The notes under the pieces were generated by a model. That model ran no database searches. It saw only the letters and a program-made list of their open reading frames with translations, and had not been told where the DNA came from. A stretch of 31,157 bases of DNA from Ignavibacteriaceae bacterium. Lineage in GTDB: Bacteria; Bacteroidota; Ignavibacteria; Ignavibacteriales; Ignavibacteriaceae. The DNA lies in the NCBI GenBank assembly GCA_013388525.1, contig JACAFA010000113.1, positions 1 to 31,157 on the forward strand, written 5' to 3'. The position numbers were made by a program, and so were the translations under genes. Below are positions 8,584-15,862 of the stretch, piece by piece. Within the stretch, counting starts at the first letter, position 1, and every line of letters starts with the position of its first letter.

Positions 8584-10246
8584 ATGAAATTACCATTTAT
8601 AATAATTGTGGATGACGATGAGCAGGTGCTTCGGGCAATTTAGCGTGACATTCGTAATAAATATCATAATGAATTCCGGATTAGTGCTAACGACTCTGCA
8701 AATGAGGCGTTTGAACTTATCAAAGAATTAAAGCTTAGAAATGAAACAGTTGCGCTCTTCATTTCGGATCAACGAATGCCTGAAATGGAGGGAGTATCGT
8801 TTCTTGAAAAAACTAAAGCAATATTTCCGGAATCCAAATTAATCTTGCTTAAAGCTTATTCTGATATTGATGTTGCTATCAGAGCCATCAACGATTTGAA
8901 GCTTGACTACTATTTACTTAAACCCTGGAGTCCTCCTGAAGAAAGGCTCTATCCGGTAGTTGATGACTTTACTTGATGATTGGCATTCACAATACAAACC
9001 AGATAATGAAGGTATACGCATCATTGGATTTCAGTGGGCACCAAAATCTCATCGCCTCAAAGAATTTCTTTCAAGGAATCTAATTCCTTATTTATGGATG
9101 GATGTCGAGAGCAATGATGAAGCAAGGAAATATTTAGTCAGTGCTAATGTTAATCTAGATGGATTACCATTAGTTGTGTTGAAAGACGGAACTTGTCTGA
9201 GTGATCCAACATTGCCCGATTTAGCTCAGCACATTGGACTCAAGCAGACCGCATCCGAAACAATGTACGATGTGCTCATAGTAGGAGGCAGTCCTGCGGG
9301 ATTAGCTGCTTCGGTGTATGGTTCCTGCGAGGGATTGAAAACAATATTAATCGAAAAGAGTAATCCTGGTGGACAGGCAAGCAGCAGTGCACGGATTGAA
9401 AACTATCTCGGTTTTCCAAAGGGTTTATCCGGCGCTGATCTCTCACGCAGAGCAATTGCTCAAACTCTTCGCATCGGAACTGAGATTCTTACACCAAAGA
9501 CAGTGAAGAATATCCGCTTGAAGGATGGATATAAAATTACTGAGATGACAGATGGTTCAGAAGTGCACAGTAAAACCGTTATTATTGCCACCGGAGTAGA
9601 ATATACAAAACTTGAAATTCCCGGGTTAGATCGGTTTACCGGAGCAGGAGTATATTACGGTTCTGCTTCCCTCGAAGCGCATGCAAGTAAGGACAAGGTA
9701 GTTTACATTGTCGGAGGTGGAAACTCAGCCTGCCAGGCAGCTATGCATATCTGCAAGTTTGCAAAAGAGGTCAAAATAATAATCAGACGTGACTCAATAA
9801 CAAAAACAGCAGCCAACTATTTAATAGAAAATATAAAGAAGACGTCAAACATTATTATTCACACTCAAACAGAAGTGGTATCTGTTGATGGCAATGAAGT
9901 TTTGGAAAAAGTAACTCTCAAGGATGTAATCACAGGCAAAGAAAAAACAGTTACAGCAAAAGCATTATTTATATATATTGGAGCTAAACCCGGTACAGCA
10001 TGGCTAAGCGACATAGTTCTTAAAGATGATAAGGGTTATATCATAACAGGAAGTGATTTAATGAAAGAAAAATCGTTTAATGTTTTTTGGAAACTAAATC
10101 GAAATCCGTTTTTGCCTGAAACAAGTATTCCAGGAATTTTTGCATGCGGCGATGTAAGAGCAAATGCGATGACCGGCATTTCTTCAGCTGTGGGTGAAGG
10201 TTCGATGGCAGTACGGTTCGTTCGGAAATATTTGGAGCAAATGTAG
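8584..10246 (+). pseudogene. Broken fused response regulator/thioredoxin-reductase-like flavoprotein
   Basis: Reconstructed length is about 553 residues. A receiver domain (acidic IIIVDDDEQ, phospho-acceptor Asp62 in ISDQRMPEM, then LLKPW) is followed by a glutaredoxin-like stretch (GFQWAPKSHRLKEFLSRN) and a full FAD/NAD(P)H oxidoreductase domain (VGGSPAGLAAS, PGGQASSSARIENYLGFP, VGGGNSACQAA, FACGDVRANAMTG). This order matches the known fused response regulator/thioredoxin-disulfide reductase family, whose members lack the classical CxxC. The gene is interrupted by TAG at 8641-8643, where a Glu is expected, and by an extra T in the run 8968-8970, which shifts the frame before LLDDWH. The receiver also has Lys90 (LLKAYSD) where the conserved switch Thr belongs. 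From 8963 on the flavoprotein part is open to 10246 and might be made alone from an internal ATG. The family normally pairs with the upstream kinase. Confidence 0.85.
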
Positions 10247-10284
10247 TTTATGCAGAATAGTCTTATAACATTAACAAAATAATT

Positions 10285-10291
10285 GAAGGAG
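10285..10291 (+). promoter_or_regulatory. Ribosome binding site deciding the start of the 82-residue gene
   Basis: GAAGGAG stands six bases before the ATG at 10298. It fixes that ATG as the start rather than the in-frame TTG at 10283, which would overlap the binding site itself. Confidence 0.7.
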
Positions 10292-10297
10292 TTTATC

Positions 10298-10546
10298 ATG
10301 CAGAAATTCATGATCATTTCACCTCACACGCACGAGGAATGCACTATGGTTGTAAAACAAACTCTGGCTATCGGGTATCTTACTCATTTTTGGTGGGGAT
10401 GTAAATCAGGTGATCATACTGGATATGCGATGATCGAGGCTAATAACGCTGATGAGGCACTTCTTTCAATTCCTACTATGATCCGTAAAAAAGGTAAGGC
10501 GATAGGTTTAGTTCAGTTCGACCCTGAAAAAGTCAAACTGTGGTAG
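10298..10546 (+). CDS. Small conserved-looking protein of unknown function (82 aa)
   Basis: The product (MQKFMIISPHTHEECTMV...) is a compact soluble protein without signal peptide or membrane helix. The order of predicted elements (beta start, helix EECTMVVKQTLAIG, beta segment FWWGCKSGDHTGYAMIEA, helix NADEALLSIPTMI, beta end) suggests a small ferredoxin-like alpha/beta fold of the kind found in dimeric alpha-beta barrel proteins. I cannot assign a function. It has His and Cys residues in HTHEEC and WWGCKSGDH that could bind a metal or a redox partner, which is speculative. It lies 51 bases after the flavoprotein pseudogene and, unlike the two genes before it, is fully open. It may be the surviving member of that signalling module or an independent gene. 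Confidence 0.7.
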   Translation: MQKFMIISPHTHEECTMVVKQTLAIGYLTHFWWGCKSGDHTGYAMIEANNADEALLSIPTMIRKKGKAIGLVQFDPEKVKLW

Positions 10547-10860
10547 CAGCAGAGCCAAAGTTGGTTTTTCCGGTAGATTAAACAAACCATCAATATCTAA
10601 ATTTAAGAGACAGACTCAAATAACTCTGCGGGGAGTCAGGGAGAAGTTACATCACAAAAATCAACGTAAATTTTTTCTTAATTCTAATCTTTTTTAAAAG
10701 TTGTTCTAAAACTCTCCAATTATCTTTAATAATTGCTAGTTTTATCAAGCATCAAATATTTTCTAATAGAAATCATACCATAAACTTCCATTCAATATTT
10801 AGACAAATCTTAGAAAATTACTGAATCTTATTAGTAAGATGATATTTTTTCAGATTCTTC
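10547..10860. other. Non-coding stretch, no gene seen
   Basis: About 310 AT-rich bases separate the 82-residue gene from the promoter of the glycan locus. I see no open frame with a plausible start, no tRNA and no convincing terminator. A short GACTC...GAGTC inverted repeat near 10612-10640 lacks a T-run and is too weak to call. Confidence 0.5.
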
Positions 10861-10889
10861 TTGACAATTTGATAAATAATTATTATTAT
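10861..10889 (+). promoter_or_regulatory. Sigma70-like promoter of the glycan locus
   Basis: TTGACA at 10861-10866 and TATTAT at 10884-10889 are separated by exactly 17 bases, a near-consensus housekeeping promoter. Transcription would begin around 10896-10900, giving a leader of roughly 130 bases before the CBM9-like gene at 11030. The LacI-type operator starts ten bases after the -10 box, so a bound repressor would block initiation or early elongation. Confidence 0.7.
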
Positions 10890-10898
10890 AAACCTGTA

Positions 10899-10914
10899 AT
10901 GTAAACGTTTACAT
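10899..10914. promoter_or_regulatory. LacI-family operator, perfect 16-bp palindrome
   Basis: ATGTAAACGTTTACAT is its own reverse complement and has the central CG and the TGTAAACG half-site shape typical of LacI/GalR-family operators. A further half-site ATGTAAAC follows at 10913-10920, overlapping the palindrome end. It lies at the expected transcription start of the promoter at 10861-10889. The LacI-type regulator encoded at 12443-13432 is the natural candidate to bind it, which is inferred from proximity. Confidence 0.75.
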
Positions 10915-11029
10915 GTAAACATTTGGTTATTGTAGGCAGTAAACTTATTTATAAAAAATAATAAAACCAGAATTTGTTTCTCTTTATGCTCTACAATTAA
11001 TTAATTAATCATTAACAATCGGAGGTAAT

Positions 11030-12370
11030 ATGAAACCCCTATACTTTCTTTCTTGTTTTTCTCTTCTCTTTGTTCTTCTTGCATTTCAGAACCAAATATC
11101 AGCTCAAGCAGTTGCTGACCCACCTTCCATAAATGTCTATAAAACTATGGGTACAATTACAGTAGATGGACAGTTAACTGAACCTGATTGGTATATGGCA
11201 ACAGGTAAACATCATCTAATGTTTAAGAAGGATGGTGTTCCATCAGGCTACTCCAACACACCAACTGATGGAGTGGTTGTTAAGCCACCATACACAGATG
11301 TTTCAACTTGCTATGTTGCGTTTCTACGTAACGGATATGATCTTTATATAGCCTTAGCATCCAACGATGCTCAAGTTTGCAGGTTTGATTGGGAAGGTGA
11401 TGGTATGTTCATGAAAATTAAGAATGCAAGTGGAGCAAATGAATATGAAATTAAAAATTACGTTGGTGTTGTGGGTGGTGTTGGTCAATTTGTTTTCGAA
11501 ACCAACGCTCCTTCAGGTGTAACGGAAGGTGCTGCATACCCAATTCCACCAACAACTATATATGATTCTACTGATGTTGATGCCGGATATACTGCTGAAA
11601 CAGTTATTCACCTTGATCAGTTAGGATTTACAAATCCTTTGGCTACGGTAACTTTAATGATTGTTATTTTTGATCCGGATAACTATAGTTTGGGTGCTCC
11701 ACCTTGGGGTCCTAACGGAAACTTTTACAAGCAGTGGTGGGGAAGTGAATGGGGAGGTACATACAGGGAACTAATTATGGTTGATGCAACCGTACCTGTT
11801 GAATTAACCTCATTTACTGCGCAGTATGTTGGAAATACAACTCAGCTAAACTGGACAACTGCTTCAGAATTAAACAACCTGGGATTTGATATTCAGAGAA
11901 GTACTGATGGAAATGATTTTGTTACAATTGGCTTCGTTTTAGGTAAGGGAACTACAACTGAAATTCAGAATTATTCTTACGTAGATAAAACAACATCACC
12001 TAATACAAATTATGCATACAGACTGAAACAGATTGATTATAATGGAAGTTACAATTATTCGGAAGTCGTTAATTTAGGTGAATCAAATCCACTAAAATTT
12101 GAACTTACGCAAAACTATCCGAATCCTTTTAATCCAAGTACGACAATAAGTATAGGTTTGCCAGTTCAATCAGATGTAACTCTTGATGTTTATAACATAA
12201 CTGGTGAAAGAGTACTTTCATTATATAATGGGGTATTGGCAGCTGGTAATTATAATTATACGGTTGATGCTTCAAACCTTTCTTCAGGAATATACGTATA
12301 TGTATTAAGTGCAGTTGGTGAAGACGGAATTAGTTCTACGCTAAGCAGAAAAATGACTTTGCTCAAGTAA
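11030..12370 (+). CDS. Secreted CBM9-like protein with T9SS sorting domain
   Basis: The 446-residue product begins with a Sec signal peptide (hydrophobic FLSCFSLLFVLLAF, cleavage after ISAQA or nearby). Residues about 38-255 form a CBM9/DOMON-type sugar-binding domain, recognisable from GTITVDGQLTEPDW and its later WGPNGNFYKQWWGSEWGGTYRE. An Ig/fibronectin-like spacer follows (PVELTSFTAQYVGNTTQLNW..., about 260-350). The last 85 residues are a type A T9SS sorting domain (NYPNPFNPSTTISIGLP, ending SRKMTLLK). The protein should be exported through T9SS and held at the cell surface or released, probably binding polysaccharide. There is no catalytic motif. GGAGG stands four bases before the ATG. 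It is the first gene behind the LacI operator and is closed by a strong terminator, so it is likely made at higher level than the genes downstream. Confidence 0.8.
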   Translation: MKPLYFLSCFSLLFVLLAFQNQISAQAVADPPSINVYKTMGTITVDGQLTEPDWYMATGKHHLMFKKDGVPSGYSNTPTDGVVVKPPYTDVSTCYVAFLRNGYDLYIALASNDAQVCRFDWEGDGMFMKIKNASGANEYEIKNYVGVVGGVGQFVFETNAPSGVTEGAAYPIPPTTIYDSTDVDAGYTAETVIHLDQLGFTNPLATVTLMIVIFDPDNYSLGAPPWGPNGNFYKQWWGSEWGGTYRELIMVDATVPVELTSFTAQYVGNTTQLNWTTASELNNLGFDIQRSTDGNDFVTIGFVLGKGTTTEIQNYSYVDKTTSPNTNYAYRLKQIDYNGSYNYSEVVNLGESNPLKFELTQNYPNPFNPSTTISIGLPVQSDVTLDVYNITGERVLSLYNGVLAAGNYNYTVDASNLSSGIYVYVLSAVGEDGISSTLSRKMTLLK

Positions 12371-12382
12371 CTAACTTTAATT

Positions 12383-12413
12383 GGCACAGTTCGATTATGA
12401 GCTGTGCCTTTTT
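12383..12413 (+). terminator. Rho-independent terminator after the CBM9-like gene
   Basis: A 10-base-pair stem (12383-12392 with 12399-12408, GGCACAG pairing with CTGTGCC and one G-U pair) closes a six-base loop and is followed by TTTTT. It lies 13 bases after the stop codon. Some read-through into the regulator gene 30 bases on is likely, because little room is left for a separate promoter. Confidence 0.85.
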
Positions 12414-12442
12414 AATTTTCTTCAACTGAGTTAAGAAAAAGT

Positions 12443-13432
12443 ATGGCAGCTACAATAAAAGAAATTGCGGCAAAAGCACATGTTTCAATTGCCACAGTAT
12501 CAAGAGTTATAAACAAAGATCCAAGGGTAACTAAAGAAACCCGAACACAAATATTAAAAATTGCTAAAAAACTAGATTATAGACCTAATATCCTGGCACG
12601 CAGCTTTGCTCAAAAAAAATCTAATTTGATTGGCTTAATTCTTCCTGAAATATCCGACGAATATTTTACTGAAATCATTAAAGGTGTTGATGAAATTGCC
12701 TTCTCCCAAAACTTTTATACAATTGTTGCCAGTTCTCATAAATACAAGAGCCTTGAGGATGAGGTTATCACTTTTATAAAAAATGGTCTTATATCTGGTT
12801 TAATTTTACTTGCTTCTAATTTGGATGATAAGCTTGTATCAATTTTATCAAAAAGTCATCTGCCGGTTGTCTTAATTAATTCAAATAATAAAATTAAAAA
12901 GTTTGACAGAATTGCAATAGATGATTATCAGGGTGCGTTTTCAGTAACCTCCTATCTGATAAAAGAAAAGGGATGCAAATATATTTCCCATATAACGGGT
13001 CCTGTCGAAAATGATGATGCAATTTTAAGAAGGAAAGGTTTTACAGATGCTTGTAAAAAATTCAAAGTAAAATTCACGGTTGAGGAAGGAGATTTCTCGC
13101 GGGAAGCTGGTTTTAATGCGTGCAAAAAAATATTAAGGCTTCCACAACATCCCCAAGCTATTTTTGCCGCCAATGATATGATGGCAATTGGCTGCTATGA
13201 TTATGTCAAAAAAATCAACTTGCAAATTCCAAATGATATAAAAATTGTAGGCTTTGATGACGTCTTTGTTTCGCAATATTTAAATCCGCCTTTAACTACT
13301 GTGAAAGTTAATATAGAAGAAGTTGGCAAGCGGGCTGCAGAACTATTACTAAAAAAAATTCAAAGTAATAATGGTGTCGAATCTTCTGTCTTAAATATTC
13401 CTACTGAGTTAATAATCAGAGAATCCTGTTAA
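12443..13432 (+). CDS. LacI/GalR-family transcriptional regulator
   Basis: The 329-residue product has the full LacI-family layout. An N-terminal helix-turn-helix with hinge (IKEIAAKAHVSIATVSRVIN, then LDYRPNILARSFA, residues about 4-58) is followed by a periplasmic-binding-protein-like effector domain with typical segments (LIGLILPEISDEYFTEIIKG, AIFAANDMMAIG, IVGFDDVFVSQYLNPPLTTV). Such proteins repress sugar genes until a sugar ligand binds. The perfect palindrome at 10899-10914 is its best target. The ligand is probably sophorose or a short beta-1,2-glucooligosaccharide, inferred from the GH144 and GH35 genes downstream. No strong ribosome binding site is visible. The GH94 gene follows after ten bases, so regulator and phosphorylase are co-transcribed. 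Confidence 0.92.
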   Translation: MAATIKEIAAKAHVSIATVSRVINKDPRVTKETRTQILKIAKKLDYRPNILARSFAQKKSNLIGLILPEISDEYFTEIIKGVDEIAFSQNFYTIVASSHKYKSLEDEVITFIKNGLISGLILLASNLDDKLVSILSKSHLPVVLINSNNKIKKFDRIAIDDYQGAFSVTSYLIKEKGCKYISHITGPVENDDAILRRKGFTDACKKFKVKFTVEEGDFSREAGFNACKKILRLPQHPQAIFAANDMMAIGCYDYVKKINLQIPNDIKIVGFDDVFVSQYLNPPLTTVKVNIEEVGKRAAELLLKKIQSNNGVESSVLNIPTELIIRESC

Positions 13433-13442
13433 ATTAAAAATT

Positions 13443-15818
13443 ATGTCGAAGTTTAATACAAAGTACGGTTACTTTTCTGATGATGGTAATGAATACATTA
13501 TCAATACTCACAAAACTCCTAAGCCATGGGTTAATGTAATTTCAAATGGAGATTATGGATTGGTAATTTCACAAGCAGGCGGAGGTTTTAGCTGGTTGAC
13601 TCATTCCGAATTTAACAGACTTAACAGGTGGCATCAGGATTTAGTACAGGATAACTGGGGAAAATATTTTTACATTAAGAATGAAGACACAGGTGAAGTC
13701 TGGTCTCCAACCTGGATGCCCGTAAAAACTGAACTTGATTTCTATCAGGTTAAATATGGATTTGGATACGCAAAGTTTGAAAGTGAGTTCAAAGGTATTC
13801 TAATTCTGCTAACAGTCTTTATTCCCCTGAATGATCAAATTGAAATCTGGAATTTTCAGATTCAGAATAAGAATGGTTTAAAAACAAATCTCTCAATCTA
13901 TTCCTATTTTGAATGGTGCCTTGGTTCTTCATCTGATCATCACAGAGAATTTCACAAAACATTTCTTGAAACAGAATATCATCCTGACTTAAACTGCATG
14001 ACCGCTACCAAGAGGTTATGGGAAATACCATTAAGCAAAAGAGGTCATTGGAATATTGAGTATCCTTACCAAGGTTTTATTGCTTGCTCAAAGACTATCA
14101 CAGATTACGATGGTGATAAAGAATCTTTTGTTGGGAGATATGGTTCAGTTGAAAAACCAGATGGAATAAAATCTGATGCGCTTGGAAAAAAGTTGGGAAA
14201 GTGGAATGACTCAGTCGCTGTTGTTAAAACTCAACTTGAGCTAAATCCAAATAAAACTGATGAAATAAATTTTCTCATCGGCATTAAGAAAAATTTAAAT
14301 GAAATTAAAAAGACGATTAAAAAATTTGAACAGCCTTCCCAAATTCATACGGCACTATCAGAAGTTAAAAATAGCTGGCTTGAAAAGTTTGATAAGTTAA
14401 CAGTAGACACACCAGATGAAGCGTTGAATCTGATGGTCAATAAGTGGCTGAAGTACCAGGCAATTTGTGGAAGATTATGGGCGCGTACAGCTTATTACCA
14501 GCAGAGTGGTGCTTTTGGTTTCAGGGACCAACTTCAGGATAGTCTGGTTTTTCTTCCTATTGATCCATCACAAACAAAGAAACAAATCAAATTACATGCT
14601 GCTCATCAGTTTAAAGATGGGACTGTATTGCACTGGTGGCACCCAATAACAGAAACCGGTCTTCCCACAAAAATGACTGATGACTTATTGTGGCTTCCTT
14701 TCGTGGTTTGTCATTATATCAATGAAACAGGTGATTACGACATTTTAAAATTAAGAGAACCTTTCTACGATGATCCTAAAAACAAAGCAACAATATTTGA
14801 ACATTGCACCGCTGCAATAGATAGAGTATTAAAACGATTTTCTAAACGTGGACTTCCTCTAATCGGTGCTGGCGATTGGAACGATGGTTTGAGTGCTGTC
14901 GGTTTGGATATGAAAGGTGAATCTATCTGGTTGGCTGAATTTCTGTTTTTAATTTTAAGCGATTTCTCTTCATTATGTAATTCTGTTGGAAAGAAAAATC
15001 TCGCCAGCCGATATTTAAAGAAAGCTAATGATCTGAAAAAAGCTTTTAATAAAAATGCGTGGGATGGAGAATGGTTCTACAGAGCAACAAAAGATAACGG
15101 TGAGAAAATAGGAAGCAAAAAAAATAAGGAAGGCAAGATTTATCTGAATGCACAAACCTGGTCAGTCATTAGTGGAATAGCTGATAAGCATAAGCAGCTT
15201 AAAGCCATGGAAGCTGTGACAAAGATGCTTCTAAAAAAGAATGGAACACTTTTACTACATCCTGCATACACAAAACCGGATGAAATGATTGGTTACTTAA
15301 CACGTTACGCGCCTGGCAGAAGAGAAAATGGAGGAGTCTATTCTCACGCTGCTGCCTGGTCAATCTGGGCTTATTCTTTACTGAAACAAAATAAAAATTC
15401 ATTTGAAGCTTTTAAGCGGCTTTGTCCCGTTTATAATGGTATGAATCCGGATGAATATAACGCTGAGCCTTATGTAACTCCCGGGAATATTGACGGACCA
15501 GACTCACCAAACTATGGAATGGGCGGATGGACATGGTACACTGGTTCGGCTGCGTGGTTCCAAAAAGTAATTGTTGATTGGATTTTAGGAATTCGTTCGA
15601 CTAAAGACGGTTTAGTAATTGATCCTTGCGTTCCTGAAACATGGAAAGAATATAGTGTGTCAAGAGTTTTCAGAAATATTTTATACCATATTCATGTTAT
15701 AAATGAATCAGGTTCAGGTAAAAATGTGAAGTATATAATTGTGGATGGAAAAAGACTTGAAGAAAACATTTTAAAAATCAATCAAAAAAAAACTGTTGAA
15801 GTTAAAGTTTATCTCTAA
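13443..15818 (+). CDS. GH94 glycoside phosphorylase
   Basis: This 791-residue protein belongs to glycoside hydrolase family 94, which splits beta-linked glucosides with phosphate to give a sugar 1-phosphate. The N-terminal beta-sandwich shows the family's start (YGYFSDDGNEYIINTHKTPKPWVN, in part) and GGGFSW...NRLNRW. The (alpha/alpha)6 barrel holds GAGDWNDGLS, with Asp478 and Asp481, one of which is the general acid (481 expected). The C-terminus carries GWTWYTGSAAWF. There is no signal peptide, so it acts in the cytoplasm. Known GH94 activities include cellobiose, laminaribiose, chitobiose and 1,2-beta-oligoglucan phosphorolysis. The neighbouring GH144 and GH35 genes favour a beta-1,2-linked substrate such as sophorose, although the characterised Listeria 1,2-beta-oligoglucan phosphorylase is, as I recall, clearly longer. 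It follows the LacI gene by ten bases. Confidence 0.9.
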   Translation: MSKFNTKYGYFSDDGNEYIINTHKTPKPWVNVISNGDYGLVISQAGGGFSWLTHSEFNRLNRWHQDLVQDNWGKYFYIKNEDTGEVWSPTWMPVKTELDFYQVKYGFGYAKFESEFKGILILLTVFIPLNDQIEIWNFQIQNKNGLKTNLSIYSYFEWCLGSSSDHHREFHKTFLETEYHPDLNCMTATKRLWEIPLSKRGHWNIEYPYQGFIACSKTITDYDGDKESFVGRYGSVEKPDGIKSDALGKKLGKWNDSVAVVKTQLELNPNKTDEINFLIGIKKNLNEIKKTIKKFEQPSQIHTALSEVKNSWLEKFDKLTVDTPDEALNLMVNKWLKYQAICGRLWARTAYYQQSGAFGFRDQLQDSLVFLPIDPSQTKKQIKLHAAHQFKDGTVLHWWHPITETGLPTKMTDDLLWLPFVVCHYINETGDYDILKLREPFYDDPKNKATIFEHCTAAIDRVLKRFSKRGLPLIGAGDWNDGLSAVGLDMKGESIWLAEFLFLILSDFSSLCNSVGKKNLASRYLKKANDLKKAFNKNAWDGEWFYRATKDNGEKIGSKKNKEGKIYLNAQTWSVISGIADKHKQLKAMEAVTKMLLKKNGTLLLHPAYTKPDEMIGYLTRYAPGRRENGGVYSHAAAWSIWAYSLLKQNKNSFEAFKRLCPVYNGMNPDEYNAEPYVTPGNIDGPDSPNYGMGGWTWYTGSAAWFQKVIVDWILGIRSTKDGLVIDPCVPETWKEYSVSRVFRNILYHIHVINESGSGKNVKYIIVDGKRLEENILKINQKKTVEVKVYL

Positions 15819-15862
15819 TATATCTAACCAAAATAATCTCTAACAAATCATAGGAGAGTAAG

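Noticed and set aside
7167..8976. Programmed recoding or stop-codon read-through of the kinase and regulator
   Set aside because: TAA, TGA and TAG are all used and two frameshifts have opposite signs without slippery-site features. Decay or error explains it better.
10283..10297. TTG start of the small gene
   Set aside because: It overlaps the GAAGGAG site that serves the ATG at 10298.
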